64,000 bases of DNA from Bos javanicus. Lineage: Eukaryota; Chordata; Mammalia; Artiodactyla; Bovidae. Below, piece after piece: positions 1-12,359 of this stretch. Under the pieces are notes generated by a model. The model saw only the letters and a program-made list of their open reading frames with translations, did not search any database and was not told the origin of the DNA. Numbering within the stretch: the stretch's first letter is position 1; each line of letters begins with the position of its first letter. A program made the translations under genes and the position numbers. The stretch is from NCBI RefSeq assembly GCF_032452875.1, contig NC_083881.1:66347689-66411688 (forward strand), in the 5' to 3' direction.

Positions 1-138
1 CATCCCGGGTAAGGGTACTAGATGCCACATGCCACAGCTAAGGATCCCGCATGCTGCAACAAAGATCAAAAATCCGGCATGCTGCAACTAAGACCCGGCA
101 CACTCAAATAAATAAAAGTAAACGTTAAATTTTAAAAG
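1..138 (+). repeat. CHR-2-like SINE, 3' part, cut by window edge
   Basis: Repeated phrases of the type catgctgcaactaagacc, ending in an A-rich tail with aataaataaaa, are the 3' half of ruminant CHR tRNA-Glu SINEs. The tRNA-derived head lies outside the window. Confidence 0.75.
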
Positions 139-518
139 TGTCTCATCGGGTAGGACCGGAAGAAACCAGCTTCTTTTCCCTCCAACTCTGGACCCAGCCT
201 TTTCTTTCTCTAAGTCCCAAATACATGTTGTGAGGGTAAGGAGGTGGGGGCATGCATCCTCATTTCAGATAGGCGAGAGCTTCAGCTGGTGCCTTGACTT
301 CACTAAAGGAAACCAGTGGGCAAACCCAGTCTATGCACTGTCTAAAAATCAACCCCATCACAGGATCAGGCGAGACAAAAGATAAAATAAGGGGCAGAAT
401 GATGTCAGCGAGCACAAATGCTGAGAACAAGCACACCTGCTGGAGATCTGCAAGAAAAACGAAAGCCAGCAGGGCCATCTGTGGAACAAGCCCCTCTTCC
501 ACATGTGGTGCAACTTAC
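1..518 (-). other. MATN2: MATN2 intron downstream of the EGF4 exon (incomplete)
   Basis: Starts at the gtaagt donor at 518 and runs off the window. It contains a SINE remnant at 1-138 and otherwise unremarkable sequence. Confidence 0.85.
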
Positions 519-641
519 TTCTGCAGGTCTTCTGATCGGGATTCAGGGTAAAGCCTTTCAGGCAGCGGCAGGCATAGGAATCATCTGTGTTAACACACTC
601 ATGCTGGCATCCATGGTTAGGTGAGGCACAGTAGTCTATCT
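519..641 (-). CDS. MATN2: MATN2 exon encoding EGF-like module 4
   Basis: Matrilin-2 is a secreted extracellular-matrix adaptor protein; its EGF-like modules form the rod between two von Willebrand A domains. On the minus strand an acceptor (polypyrimidine run ending tttgcag) precedes AG-ATA-GAC, and the exon ends in AGA-A before a strong gtaagt donor. It is 123 bp, phase 1 at both ends, open throughout, and encodes one complete module with six cysteines: [15 protein letters not shown] at the N-terminal end, then [12 protein letters not shown], and a final [15 protein letters not shown] fits the Asp/Asn beta-hydroxylation signature C-x-N-x4-Y-x-C-x-C. The acidic calcium-binding motif of cbEGF domains is absent before the first Cys. 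Module order and wording match the fourth EGF repeat of mammalian MATN2 as I remember it. The symmetric phase means skipping this exon would keep the frame. Confidence 0.93.
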
Positions 642-1170
642 CTGCAAAGAAAGAAAAATCATAATGATGAACCAAACTGGAAATCTAGCATAGGAAAACC
701 AAAGGACTCACAATCTTAACTTTCCCTAAACAGATATATTCCTATGACCTCAAACACTCAAAACACTCAGGCCATCGAGGGATCTCTCAATGAAGCTATT
801 TCTGTGTTTAGGGATATGGCCTCCCCGGAAGAGGACTTTCTTGACATATTACAAGATGTTTATGCCTTGTGAAGAGGCTTTCCTTGTCCTGGTTCATGTC
901 AGAGCCACCAAAATGTAAGCATTGTTCGTTGTGCTGCAGGCTGGGAAGAGGCAGCCTCGCTGAATGTTTTACAGAAGGCATGCAACTAAAACGATGACTT
1001 CAAATCACTTAACTGAGTGAAACACTTAGCCAAGCAGTATACGAGATCAAACCCTGGAAAAAAGAAGGCCTGAAAGTGAAAGGCATCCTTTGAGGCAAAA
1101 TTCCTCCCTGTTACATTATTGGCCTCATCTGCACTTAAATCATATCAAGATTTCACAGTTCTAGGTATAT

Positions 1171-1370
1171 AGTGTTGTTGTTTTAGTCACTAAGTCGTAT
1201 CCGACTCTTTGGTGACCTCATGGACTATAGCCCACAAGGTCCTCTGTCCATGGGATTATCCAAGCAAGAATACTGGAGTGGTTGCCATTTCCTCCTCCAG
1301 GGGATCTTTCTGACCTAGGGATCAAACCCAGGCAGGCAGATCCTTTACCACTGAGCCACCAGAGAAGCCC
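1171..1370 (-). repeat. Bov-tA SINE
   Basis: Ruminant SINE made of a tRNA-Glu-derived head (right end, ctgagccaccagagaagccc) and a BovB-derived body (left). Diverged. Confidence 0.85.
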
Positions 1371-2230
1371 AGGTACACATTAATTTAAACCAAAATAGAA
1401 AAAAAAGGTCACATGGAATTTTTAATAATGACATATTATTGTGTAAGTATTTTGTAGATATGGAATGGGACTCTTCTACTGATGGGTCTGAAACTTGAAT
1501 GTATTGTCTAAAATTACTTGAAATAAGTGGCCACTGATGGGGTCTTAAGAGAAGTTTTTCTGTTTCAATGAGGGTTTTCATTGTTTCAAGGAACATATGA
1601 ACTACATATATCATTTTCATAATGAAGCATTTGGTATAAATGAGTTATCCCACCCTATACCAAAGGAAACAAAATGATTAAGAGAAAAGTGCACAGTATT
1701 CTCAAAGGGAAAAATATTGAGCGGATGCCAACTCTTCCCAATTTAAAGTCAAGGAAAATTTTAAACATTGAAAAAAAAAGAACAGAATAGTATAATAAAT
1801 CCACATGTATATCACTTGGCTTCAAGAGAATCAATCTACAGCAAATCTACAGCAAACCAATCAACCTACATGGGATATGTATACTCCTATATCCCATGTG
1901 AAGATGCCATATAACTTGAAGCTAAACCCCAGATGTTATATCATTTTGTCCATAAATATTTCATAATGTATCCTTAAAAGACTGGAATTCTTTAAACATA
2001 TAACTGCAATACACAATCATCTATAAAGTATTTTTTAAAAACTTTCTTATTTGGAAATGATTTTAAATTTACAAAAGTTACAAACATAAAAATACCAGCA
2101 GACAGGTAAAAGAAGCACCTGCGACTCTCTATCCACACTCACCTATTGTTCATATTTACCCCATTTGCTTTATCATTTGTTCATCTCTGAATTATTTGAG
2201 AGTAAGCTATACACTTACTCAGTTTAAAAT

Positions 2231-2357
2231 TACACTTGTTTAGTCGCTCAGTTGTGCCCAACTCTTTGCGACCCTGTGGACTGTAGCCCACAAGGCTCCT
2301 CTGTCCATGGAATTTTCCAGGCAAGAATACTGGAGTGGGTTGCCATTTCCTTCTCCA
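2231..2357 (-). repeat. Bov-A SINE monomer
   Basis: Body unit only (tcgctcagttgtgcccaactc through gttgccatttccttctcc); no tRNA head. Confidence 0.85.
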
Positions 2358-2416
2358 AAGCTATACATATTGCCACCCTTTTCCCTTAAACACAGCTTGT
2401 ACTTCCTAAGAGTAGG

Positions 2417-3062
2417 TATCAGTTCAGTATCAGTTCAGTCACTCAGTCATGTTCGACTCTGTGTGACCCCATGAACTGCAGCACACTAGGCCTCCCTGTA
2501 CATCACCAACTCCCGCAGTCCACCCAAACCCATGTCCATTGAGTCAGTGATGCCATCCAACCATTTCATCCTGTCATCCCCTTCTCCTCTTGCCCTCAAT
2601 CTTTCCCAAAATCAGGATCTTTTCCAATGAGTCAGCTCTTCTCATCAGGTGGCCAAAGTACTGGAGTTTCAGCTTCAACATCAGTCCTTCCAGTGAACAC
2701 CCAGCACTGATCTCCTTTAGGATGGACTGGTTGGGTCTCCTTGCAGTCCAAGGGACTCTCAAGAGTCTTCTCCAACACCACAGTTCAAAAGCATCAATTC
2801 TTTGGTGCTCAGCTTTCTTCACAGTACAACTCTCACATCCATACATGACTACTGGAAAAACCACAGCCTTGACTAGATGGACCTTTGTTGACAAAGTAAT
2901 GTCTCTGCTTTTGAATATGCTGTCTAGGTTGGTCATAACTTTCCCTCCAAGGAGTAAGCGTCTTTTAATTTCATGGCTGCAATCACCATCTGCAGTGATT
3001 TTGGAGCCCAGAAAAATGAAGTCTGACACTGTTTCCACTGTTTCCCCATCTATTTGCCAGTG
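2417..3062 (-). mobile_element. BovB LINE, 3' end fragment
   Basis: 5'-truncated RTE-clade LINE covering the C-terminal third of ORF2. The minus-strand frame shows [36 protein letters not shown] and [18 protein letters not shown]. Several stops break it. The element begins with the usual gttcagtcactcag 3' terminus. Confidence 0.93.
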
Positions 3063-3292
3063 ATATAACCACAGTGTAGCCATAACTTCATAAATTTACA
3101 TTTATACAAGACTTTTATTTAATCTACCATCCACATTTTAGTCTTCTCAGCTGATCTAATAATATTCTTTACAGTATTTTTTACCCTCTAGTATGGAATA
3201 TACTAAAGTGTCAGGGATTATATTTAATTTCATGTATGCTTAGCCTCCTTTAATCTAGAAACCATGTTGTCTGTTATGGCCATTTAAATTAA

Positions 3293-3832
3293 AATGGAAT
3301 GGAAATAGCCTAAATGCCTATTGACAGATGAATGGATAAAGAAGGGGTGGTGTATATAGGTATATAAATAATGGAATATTATTCAGCCATAAAAAGAACA
3401 AAATAATGCCATTTGCAGCAACATGGATGAATCTAGAGATTATTGTATTAAGTGAAGTAAGTCAGATAGAGAAAGACAAATACTATAGGATATCATTTAT
3501 ATGTGGAATCTAAAGCACAACAGAAATGAACAGATCTATGAAACAGAAACATACTCACAGGTGTAGCGAACAGACTTGTGGGTGCCAGGGAGAGGGGAGG
3601 TGGGGAGGGAAGGATTGGGAGTTTGGGATGAGTAGATGCAAACTAGTATGTGTAGGATGGATAAACAACAGGTGCGGAGCACAGGGGACTGTATGCAATA
3701 TCCTGTGATAAACCACAGTGGAAAAGAATACCGAGGCCATACATACATATAGCTGAATCACTTGCTCTACAGCAGAAATTAAACACAATATTGTAAATCA
3801 ACTATACTTCAGTAAATTTTTTTAAAAAATTT
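3293..3832 (+). mobile_element. L1 LINE 3' end
   Basis: Contains the L1 ORF2 3' end and UTR phrases acagatgaatggataaagaa, attcagccataaaaag, and a tail ctgaatcacttgctctacag. Severely 5'-truncated. Confidence 0.85.
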
Positions 3833-4477
3833 AAAACATTTGATTTTACATTTGGGTTTATTTTCCATTATACTGAAAATATAGGTACAAAGGGACATTA
3901 ACATTATACACACTTATCATTTCATATATTTATATGTGTATATGTATACTTTCAAAGTAAGAATAACAATTCTATTAATGCTAGGACTGCTAGAAACAGT
4001 TAAAGCTCTTTTGTTTTTTGGATATCTGCCGCTTGGAGTGTAACGTCAATATATTCCATGCCCATCACTTAAAATAATTCTCTTGGTGATTACGCCAACA
4101 ACCTGATTTACAGTTAGGCTCATTTGCTTCAATCTGTGTTCTGTAGGCAGTTCTCCAACACCAATTTAGAGCCCTGTAATTTAATTCAGTTCTGACACTA
4201 ACTACCTACAGTTAACATCCAGTCTCACAAGGTAAAGTGTAAGGTCCCCAACAAGACTGCCCTTATTTCAGACACCAGTTTTCAGGGGGGTGCCCAGCCT
4301 ACCTTCACTTCTGCAAAGCCACCTACAATCCTGGGGGTACCCACAACCAGTTCCTCTCAGTAGAACTCAGGAAAGTGCTATACTTACAGTTACCATAATC
4401 AAGATGGTTTTAGCTCTTCCTTTCCAATCTAGATTTCATTTCTTCCTTTCCTTTTCACTTCCTTATTACAATGGTTA
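3833..4477. other. Intronic interval without recognised feature
   Basis: AT-rich to neutral sequence between an L1 end and a SINE. No conserved frame, RNA gene or repeat seen. Confidence 0.5.
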
Positions 4478-4669
4478 GAAGCTTAGTTGCTCAGTTGTGT
4501 CCAACTCTTTGCGACCCATGGACTATACAGTCCATGGAATTCTCCAGGCCAGAATACTGGCAAGGGTCGCCTTTCCCTTCTCCAGGGGATCTTCCCAACC
4601 CAGGGATCCAACCCAGGTCTCCCGCATTACAGGTGGATTCTTTACCAACTGAGCCACAAGGGAAGCCCT
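4478..4669 (-). repeat. Bov-tA SINE
   Basis: Body ttagttgctcagttgtgtcc followed by the head ending gagccacaagggaagccc. Typical two-part structure. Confidence 0.88.
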
Positions 4670-4684
4670 CAGAACCTTACAGGC

Positions 4685-5392
4685 TGTGCTAAATAGAAGT
4701 GGTGAGAGTGGGTATCCTGTTTTACTCCTCATCTAATAAGGAAAGCATTCAGTCTTTCATCAGTCAGCACGACGTTAGCGGATAATTTTTCACTGATGCA
4801 CTGATCAGACTGAGGCAATTCTCTTCAAGCCTAGCTTGCTGAGAGGTTGTTTTTTTTTTTTTTTTTTTTTTAAGCATAAATGAGTGTCAGGTCTTGCCCA
4901 GTGCTCTTTCTGTATATACTGAATTGGATCATACAGTTTCTACTTTTTGTATGTTAATGTTTTATATTTCATTAATCAAGCTTTGAATGTTAAATCATCC
5001 TTGAATTCCTGGGATAAATCTCAGGAAGTATTATCCTTTTCATATATTGTGGAATTTGCTAAAAACAAAGATCTTTTGCATGTATTTCATGAAGGATATT
5101 TGTGTCATTTTCTTTTCTTATAATGTCCCTTTCTGGGTTTGGTATCCTGCAGGCCTTAGAGAATACATTGAAGAATGATCCTTTCTCTCCCATTTTCTGG
5201 AAAAATTTATATGAAACTGGCATTAGTTCTTCCTCAAATGGTATAAATTGGTAGAACTTACCAGTTAAGTCAGCTAGCCCTGGAATTTTCTTTGTGGAAA
5301 GGTTTATAAGTTCAATTTCTTTTACTAGAGAGAGGCCTATTCAGATGATCTATTTCTTCTTGAGTTCATTTTAGAAGTTTGTGAATCCAACA
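4685..5392 (-). mobile_element. L1 LINE, left part of an interrupted older copy
   Basis: Minus-strand L1 ORF2 sequence (gggtatcctgttttactcc, ttgctaaaaacaaagatc, gaggcctattcagatgatct). It stops abruptly at about 5392 and resumes at 8556, with a plus-strand L1 between. It contains a long T run near 4850-4872. Confidence 0.82.
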
Positions 5393-6365
5393 ACATGTAA
5401 AAAAGATTATACACCACGACCAAGTTGGATTCATCTCAGAGTCACAAGGATGGCTCGGCACACACAAATCAATCAATATGATACACCACATCAACAAAGG
5501 AAAGTAAAAAATCACATGATCATCTCAACAGATGCAGAAAAAGCACTTGATGAAATTCAACATTCATTCACGATTAAAAACTCTTACCAAAGTGATTATA
5601 GAGGCTATTTATGACAAACCCACAGCTGACATAGTACTCAATGGTGAAAAGTGGAAAACCTCCCCACTAATATCTGGAACTAGACAAGAATGCCCATTCT
5701 CACCACTTCTATTGAACATAGTACTGGAAGTCCTAGCTGCAGCTACCAGGAAAGAAAAATAAATTAAAAGTATCCAAATTGGAAGGGAAGAGGCAAAATT
5801 GTCATTATATGCAGATAACATAATACCATATATTTAAAAACCTAAAAACTCCACACAAAAACTAACAGAACTGATAAACAAGTTCAGCAAGGTAGTAGGA
5901 TACAAGATTAACATATAGAAACTGGTTTTATTTCTTTACAGTAACAATGAAATGTCAGAAAGGGAAAGGAAAAAGGCAATTCCTTTTTTAAAAAGGAATT
6001 TCATCAAAAAAAGATAAAAATACTTAGAATAAACCTGACCAAGGAGGTGGGAGATTTATATGCTGAGAACTATAAAACATTGTTACAGGAAACTGAAGAT
6101 GATTTAAAGAAATGAAAAAATATCCTATTTTTATTGGATTAGAAGAATTAATATTGTTAAGATAGCCATACTACTAAAAGCAATTTACAGATTTAATATG
6201 ATCCCCACCAAATTACTCATGATATTTTTCACAGAACTGGAACAAATAAACCTAAAATTTATATGGAAGTATAAAGATTCCTAAGCAATCCTGAGGGAAA
6301 AGAACAAAGCAGAAGACATAAGACTTCAGAAAATAACTATAAAGCTACCATAATCAAAACAGTAT

Positions 6366-6601
6366 GGGGAACTCTCCTGGTGGTCAAGCAGTTAAGACCC
6401 TGCTCTCCCAATCCACGGGGCCTGGGTACAATCCCTGGTCAGGGAACTAGATCCTACATGCTGCAACTAAAGATCGCATGCCACAGCTAAAGATCCTGCA
6501 TGCTACAACTAAAGGTCCCGTATGCTGCAACAAAGCTCAAGATCCCGTGTGCTGCAACTAAGACCCAGCGTAGCCAAAGAAATAAATTAATTAAAACAAA
6601 A
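6366..6601 (+). repeat. CHR-2-like SINE inside L1
   Basis: tRNA-Glu-type head (ctctcctggtggtcaagc, caatccctggtcagggaa), then CHR body with repeated catgctgcaactaaag, then an A-rich tail. It splits the L1 phrase caaaacagtat / tattagcacaaaaacag. Confidence 0.85.
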
Positions 6602-6971
6602 TATTTTTAAGAAATCAGCCTGGTATTAGCACAAAAACAGACATATGAGTCAATGAAACAGAATAGATAGCCCAGAAATAAATACGCATACCTATGGACA
6701 AAAGAGGTAAGACTATACATACAATGGGGGAAAGACAGTCTCTTCAGCAAGTGGTGTTCGGAAAGTTGGACAGCCACATGTAAATCAATGCAGTTAGAAC
6801 ATATCCTTACATGATACACAATAATAAACTCAAAAATGCTTAAAGACTTAAATACAAGACATGAGACCATAAAATTTCTAGAAGATAAGATAGGCAAAAC
6901 AGTCTCTGACGTAAATCATATCAATGTCAATCTCCCAAGACAACAGACACAAAAGCAAATATGAATAAATG

Positions 6972-7368
6972 GTGAGAGTTGGACTGTGAAGAAAGCTGAG
7001 CACCAAAGAATTGATGCTTTTGAACTGTGGTGTTGGAGAAGACTCTTGAGAGTCCCTTGGACTGCAAGGAGATCCAACCAGTCCATTCAAAAGGAGATCA
7101 GTCCTGGGTGTTCATTGGAAGGAATGATGCTAAAGCTGAAACTCCAGTACTTTGGCCACCTCATGGGAAGAGTTGACTCGTTGGAAAAGACTCTGATGCT
7201 GGGAGGGATTGGGGGCAGGAGGAGAAGGGGACGACAGAGGATGAGATGGCTGGATGGCATCACTGACTCAATGGACGTCTCAGTGAACTCCGGGAGTTGG
7301 TGATGGACAGGGAGGCCTGGCGTGCTGCGATTCATGGGGTCGCAAGCAACTGAACTGACTGACTGACT
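6972..7368 (+). mobile_element. BovB LINE 3' end inside L1
   Basis: ORF2 C-terminal sequence in one open stretch ([38 protein letters not shown]) ending in a (tgac)n tail. It sits between L1 sequence aataaatgg and atcaaactt. Confidence 0.93.
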
Positions 7369-7577
7369 GAATCAAACTTATAAACTTTTGCACAGCAAAG
7401 GAAGCCATAAACAAAATTAAAAGAAAACCTATGGACTGGGAGAAAAAAAATATTTGCAAATGATGCGACCAACAAGGGCTTAATTTCCAAAATATACAAA
7501 CAGCTCACACAACTCAATAACAAAAAACAAACAACCCAATTAAAAAATTGGCAGAAGACCCAAATAGACATCAGGGG

Positions 7578-7765
7578 CTTCCTGGGTGGTGCTAGTGGTA
7601 AAGAACTCGCCTGCCAATATAGGAGACATAAGAGATGCAGGTTTGATCCCTAGGTCGGAAAGAGTCTCTGGAGGAGGGCACGGCCACCAACTCCAGTATT
7701 CTTGCCTGGAGAATCCCATGGACAAGAGTTGGACACTACTGAAGCGACTTAGCATGGATACATGC
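7578..7765 (+). repeat. Bov-tA SINE inside L1
   Basis: tRNA head with a B-box-like segment, then Bov-A body ending gaagcgacttagc. The flanks share atagacat on both sides, the likely target-site duplication. Confidence 0.88.
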
Positions 7766-8555
7766 AGATAGACATTTCTCCAAAGAAGACATACAGATGA
7801 TCAACATCATTAATTATTAGAGAAATGGAAGTCAAAACTATAATGAGGGACCACCTCACACTGGCCAGAATGGCCACCATTAAAAAGTCTACAAATAACA
7901 AATGCCGGAGAGGGTGTGGAGAAAAGGGAATCCTCTTACACTGTTGGTGAGAATGTAAATTGATGTGGCCACTATGGAAAACAATATGAAGTTTTCTAAA
8001 AAGACTAAAAATAAAGTTGCCACAGGATCCAGCAATCCCACTCCTGGACACATATCCAAAAGAAACTGTATTTCAAAGAGATACATGCACTCCAAAGTTC
8101 ATAGCAGCACTATTTACAATAGCCAAGACATGGAAACAATCTACATGTCCATTGACAGATGAATGAATAAAGATGCGGTACATATACACACAGTGGAATA
8201 TTACTTGGCCATAAAAAAGAGTGAAATAATGCCATTTGCAGTTACATAGATGGATCTACAGATTATCATATTAAATGAAGCCAGAAAGAGAAAGACAAAA
8301 ACCATGTATCACTTTATATGTGGAATTTTAAGTATGACACAGGGAACCTATCTGTGAAACAAAAAGACTCAGAGACACAGAGAACAGACTTGTGGTTGCC
8401 AGGGGGCAGGGAGTGCAGGGGAGGATGGCGTTGGAAGTTTGCGGTTAGCAGATGCAAACTATTGTCTATAGAAAGGATACACAACAGGCCCTGCTGTATA
8501 CGCAGGGAACCATATTCAGTACCCTATAATAAACCATAACAGAAAAGAAAATATG

Positions 8556-8890
8556 AGTAGTTTGAGTCTTTCAAGGAATTTGTTTGAAGTTACTGGCATA
8601 AATTTGTTCATTAATTTCTCTTATTATCCTTTCAATGTTTATAGGATCTATAGTGATGTCCACTCTCTCATTCCTGATGCTAGAAATTTGTGTCTTCTCT
8701 CTTTTCTCCCCCCTGACCAGTCTGGCTACTGATTCATCAATTTTACTAAGTCTCAAAAAACCACTTTCTGATTGTACTAGTTTTCTCTGTTGGTTTCTCT
8801 GTTAGTTTTGTCTGTTTCTCTGTTGGTTACCCATCATCTATTTCTTTAACTTCAGCTCAGATATTTATTTCCTTTCTTTTGCACATCAAT
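8556..8890 (-). mobile_element. L1 LINE, right part of the interrupted older copy
   Basis: Minus-strand ORF2 continues directly from where 4685-5392 stopped. The translated frame contains REKTQISSIRNERVDITIDP and REINEQIYAS, a conserved segment between endonuclease and RT. Confidence 0.85.
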
Positions 8891-8924
8891 TAATTATGTG
8901 AAAAAGTGTTAACCTCACTGTTCA

Positions 8925-9060
8925 TTAACTCATTCACTTATTCATTTAATAAATATTCTCTGAACATCTACCATAGGTCAGGCACTGGAATCAGCAGTGG
9001 GCAAAAAGGTACAGTCCTTTTCCTCATAGAACTAATAGGAGTCACTTACAATTTCTTATA
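8925..9060 (-). repeat. L2 LINE 3' end relic
   Basis: aataaatattctctgaacatctaccataggtcaggcactg-type sequence is the reverse complement of the L2 3' end. Old and diverged; 9061-9495 beyond it shows nothing recognisable. Confidence 0.6.
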
Positions 9061-9509
9061 GTGGAACAGATTGTTCATTAATCAAATGACACCAATGAAT
9101 AAACATTTATAAGTTGAACATACATAGTTTTATGAAGAAATGATAACTAAAGACTTAATAAATAAAGTGATGACTACTAGTAAGTCAGTGAAAAAATTTT
9201 ACAGGCAATTTTATGGTATAGCATAAAAACTGGTACAAAGGTTTTGGCAAATAATTTTGTAATATACATCAAAAGCCTTAAAAGTGTTAATAGCCTTTGA
9301 CTCAATACATTTCCTTTCATGCTTTGTTCCTAAGAAAATGAAAAGAAATGCAAAGATTTATAGTCAAGAACATTTATCACAATACCATTTGAATAGTTTA
9401 AAAAGTGTTGTATAAACTGTGATACATACATGTGATATTATCAGACATTAAAATGTTTTTGATAAAGTTTAAATGACACAGGAAAATGCTCATGATTTTA
9501 TGTTACACT

Positions 9510-9714
9510 GTGCTTAGTTGCTCAGTCGTGTCTGACTCTTCGCGACCCCATGGACTGTAGCCCACCAGGCTCTTCCATCCATGGGGATTCTCCAGGCAAG
9601 AATACTTGAGTGGGTTGCCACACCCTCCTCCAGGGGATCTTCCCAACCCGGGATCGAATCCAGGTCTCTTGCATTGTGGGCAGATTCTTTACCATCTGAG
9701 CCACCAGGGAAGCC
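9510..9714 (-). repeat. Bov-tA SINE with 14-bp target-site duplication
   Basis: Complete body and head. ttttatgttacact is found at 9496-9509 and again at 9715-9728, so both insertion borders are exact. Confidence 0.95.
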
Positions 9715-9731
9715 TTTTATGTTACACTATA

Positions 9732-11880
9732 GACCATGAACTCCTTATTGCCAAATTCAGACTTAAATTGAAGAAAGTAGGGGAAACCACTAGACCATTC
9801 AGGTATGACCTAAATCAAATCCCTTATGATTATACAGTGGAAGTGAGAAATAGATTTAAGGGCCTAGATCTGATAGATAGAGTGCCTGATGAACTATGGA
9901 ATGAGGTTCGTGACATTGTACAGGAGACAGGGATCAAGACCATTCCCATAGAAAAGAAATGCAAAAAAGCAAAATGGCTGTCTGGGGAGGCCTTACAAAT
10001 AGCTGTGAAAAGAAGAGAAGCAAAAAAGCAAAGGAGAAAAGGAAAGATATAAACATCTGAATGCAGAGTTCCAAAGAATAGCAAGAAGAGATAAGAAAGC
10101 CTTCTTCAGCGATCAATGCAAAGAAATAGAGGAAAACAACAGAATGGGAAAGACTAGGGATCTCTTCAAGAAAATCAGAGATACCAAAGGAACATTTCAT
10201 ACAAAGATGAGCTTCATAAAGGACAGAAATGGTATGGACCTAACAGAAGCAGAAGATGTTAAGAAGAGATGGCAAGAATACATAGAAGAACTGTACAAAA
10301 AAGATCTTCACGACCCAGATAATCACGATGATGTGATCACTGACCTAGAGCCAGACATCCTGGAATGTGAAGTCAAGTGGGCCTTAGAAAGCATCACTAC
10401 GAACAAAGCTAGTGGAGGTGATAGAATTCCAGTTGAGCTATTCCAAATCCTGAAAGATGATGCTGTGAAAGTGCTGCACTCAATATGCCAGCAAATTTGG
10501 AAAACTCAGCAGTGGCCACAGGACTGGAAAAGGTCCGTTTTCATTCCAATCCCAAAGAAAGGCAATGCCAAAGAATGCTCAAACTACCACACAATTGCAC
10601 TCATCTCACACGCTAGTAAAGTAATGCTCAAAATTCTCCAAGCCAGGCTTCAGCAATATGTGAACTGTGAACTTCCTGATGTTCAAGCTGGTTTTAGAAA
10701 AGGCAGAGGAACCAAAGATCAAATTGGCAACATCCGCTGGATCATGGAAAAAGCAAGAGAGTTCCAGAAAAGCATCTATTTCTGCTTTATTGACTATGCC
10801 AAAGCCTTTGACTGTGTGGATCACAATAAACTGTGGAAAATTCTGAAAGAGATGGGAATACCAGAACACCTGATCTGCCTCTTGAGAAACCTGTATGCAG
10901 GTCAGGAAGCAACAGTTAGAACTGGACATGGAACAACAGACTGGTTCCAAATAGGAAAAGGAGTTCGTCAAGGCTGTATATTGTCACCCTGTTTTTTTAA
11001 CTTATATGCAGAGTACATCATGAGAAATGCTGGACTGGAAGAAACACAAGCTGGAATCAAGATTGCCGGGAGAAATATCAATCACCTGATATGCAGATGA
11101 CACCACCCTTATGGCAGAAAGTGAAGAGGAACTCAAAAGCTTCTTGATGAAGGTGAAAGTGGAGAGTGAAAAAGTTGGCTTAAAGCTCAACATTCAGAAA
11201 ACGAAGATCATGGCATCCGGTCCCACCACTTCATGGGAAATAGATGGGGAAACAGTGGAAACAGTGTCAGACTTGATTTTTCTGGGCTCCAAAATCACTA
11301 CAGATGGTGACTGCAGCCATGAAATTAAAAGACGCTTACTCCTTGGAAGGAAAGTTATGACCAACCTAGATGGCATATTCAAAAGCAGAGACATTACTTT
11401 GCCAACAAAGATTCGTCTAGTCAAGGCTATGGTTTTTCCTGTGGTCATGTATGGATGTGAGAGTTGGACTGTGAAGAAGGCTGAGCGCCAAAGAATGGAT
11501 GCTTTTGAACTGTGGTGTTGGAGAAGACTCTTGAGAGTCCCTTGGACTGCAAGGAGATCCAACCAGTCCATTCTGAAGGAGATCAGCCCTGGGATTTCTT
11601 TGGAAGGAATGATGCTAAAGCTGAAACTCCAGTACTTTGGCCACCTCATGGGAAGAGTTGACTCATTGGAAAAGACTCTGATGCTGGGAGGGATTGGGGG
11701 CAGGAGGAGAAGGGGACGACAGAGGATGAAATGGCTGGATGGTATCACTGACTCGATGGATGTGAGTCTGAGTGAACTCCGGGAGTTGGTGATGGACAGG
11801 GAGGCCTGGCGTGCTGTGATTCATGGGGTCACAGAGTCGGACAAGACTGAGCAACTGATCTGATCTGATCTGATCTGATC
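9732..11880 (+). mobile_element. BovB LINE, 2.1 kb, 5'-truncated
   Basis: RTE-clade retrotransposon. The product would be an endonuclease/reverse transcriptase; this copy lacks the endonuclease part. Frames: 9740-10052 (linker region), 10144-11100 (RT with FIPIPKKGNAKECSNYH, CFIDYAKAFDCVDHNKLW, GVRQGCILSPCFFNLYAEY) and 11111-11863 (C-terminal region with [12 protein letters not shown] and [14 protein letters not shown]). Frame breaks lie near 10045 and 11088. The second removes 2 nt immediately before the YADD catalytic box, so the RT is dead. The 3' end is a pure ctgat pentamer run at about 11855-11880. It is one of the youngest BovB copies here, with long open frames. Confidence 0.96.
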
Positions 11881-12359
11881 TCAACTCTATAAAAATATAT
11901 ACATATGCATTAAAAAGAAAGACCAGGAGAAATGTAGCAAACCAGTATTAACAATGGTTATTGGTGGGTAACAAGATTACAGATCATTTCATTTCATGCA
12001 CTTTCATTTCTATACTATTCGGTTTTCTACAATGAGTCTATATTACTTTTGCAATTAGAAAAAGGTTAAAAATAAATATATACGTACATAATCATGAACT
12101 AGTTGCTCTGGATAATGGCAGAAGTAAAATAGAATAAAGAACTATGTGGGAGGTGCCCAGTGTTTGGAGAAGAAAATAATCAGAGAACCTGCTGGGAACA
12201 ATATGTGTTGCTTTTGATGTCTATATCAGACATACAAGATACAGGCAAACAAAGCCAGTTTGTTTGGGAAGTGACTATGAGCTTCCAGGTAATGCAGGAA
12301 TTTGGGGAGATTGGGAGCAAATGAATAACTGTGAAGAGGGCAAGCTATATGCTCCATGG
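11881..12359. other. Intronic interval without recognised feature
   Basis: AT-rich sequence after the BovB tail. No gene or named repeat seen. Confidence 0.5.

Larger units (their letters stand above)
5393..8555 (+). mobile_element. L1 LINE inserted into an older L1
   Basis: About 3.2 kb 5'-truncated L1 with decayed ORF2. RT-region frames include [11 protein letters not shown] and [17 protein letters not shown]. The catalytic box reads LYADN, not F/YADD. It ends in the L1 3' UTR and A-rich tail. It carries three later insertions (6366-6601, 6972-7368, 7578-7765). The flanks share a short repeat around agtttg, consistent with a target-site duplication. Confidence 0.83.

Noticed and set aside
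5708..5830. Possible functional L1 RT
   Set aside because: Catalytic box reads YADN and the frame is interrupted repeatedly; the element is dead.
10144..11863. Long open frames encoding a reverse transcriptase, as a possible domesticated gene
   Set aside because: Same sequence recurs at 22, 25, 27 and 36 kb with 3' tails typical of BovB; frames are broken by indels and stops. It is an ordinary LINE copy.
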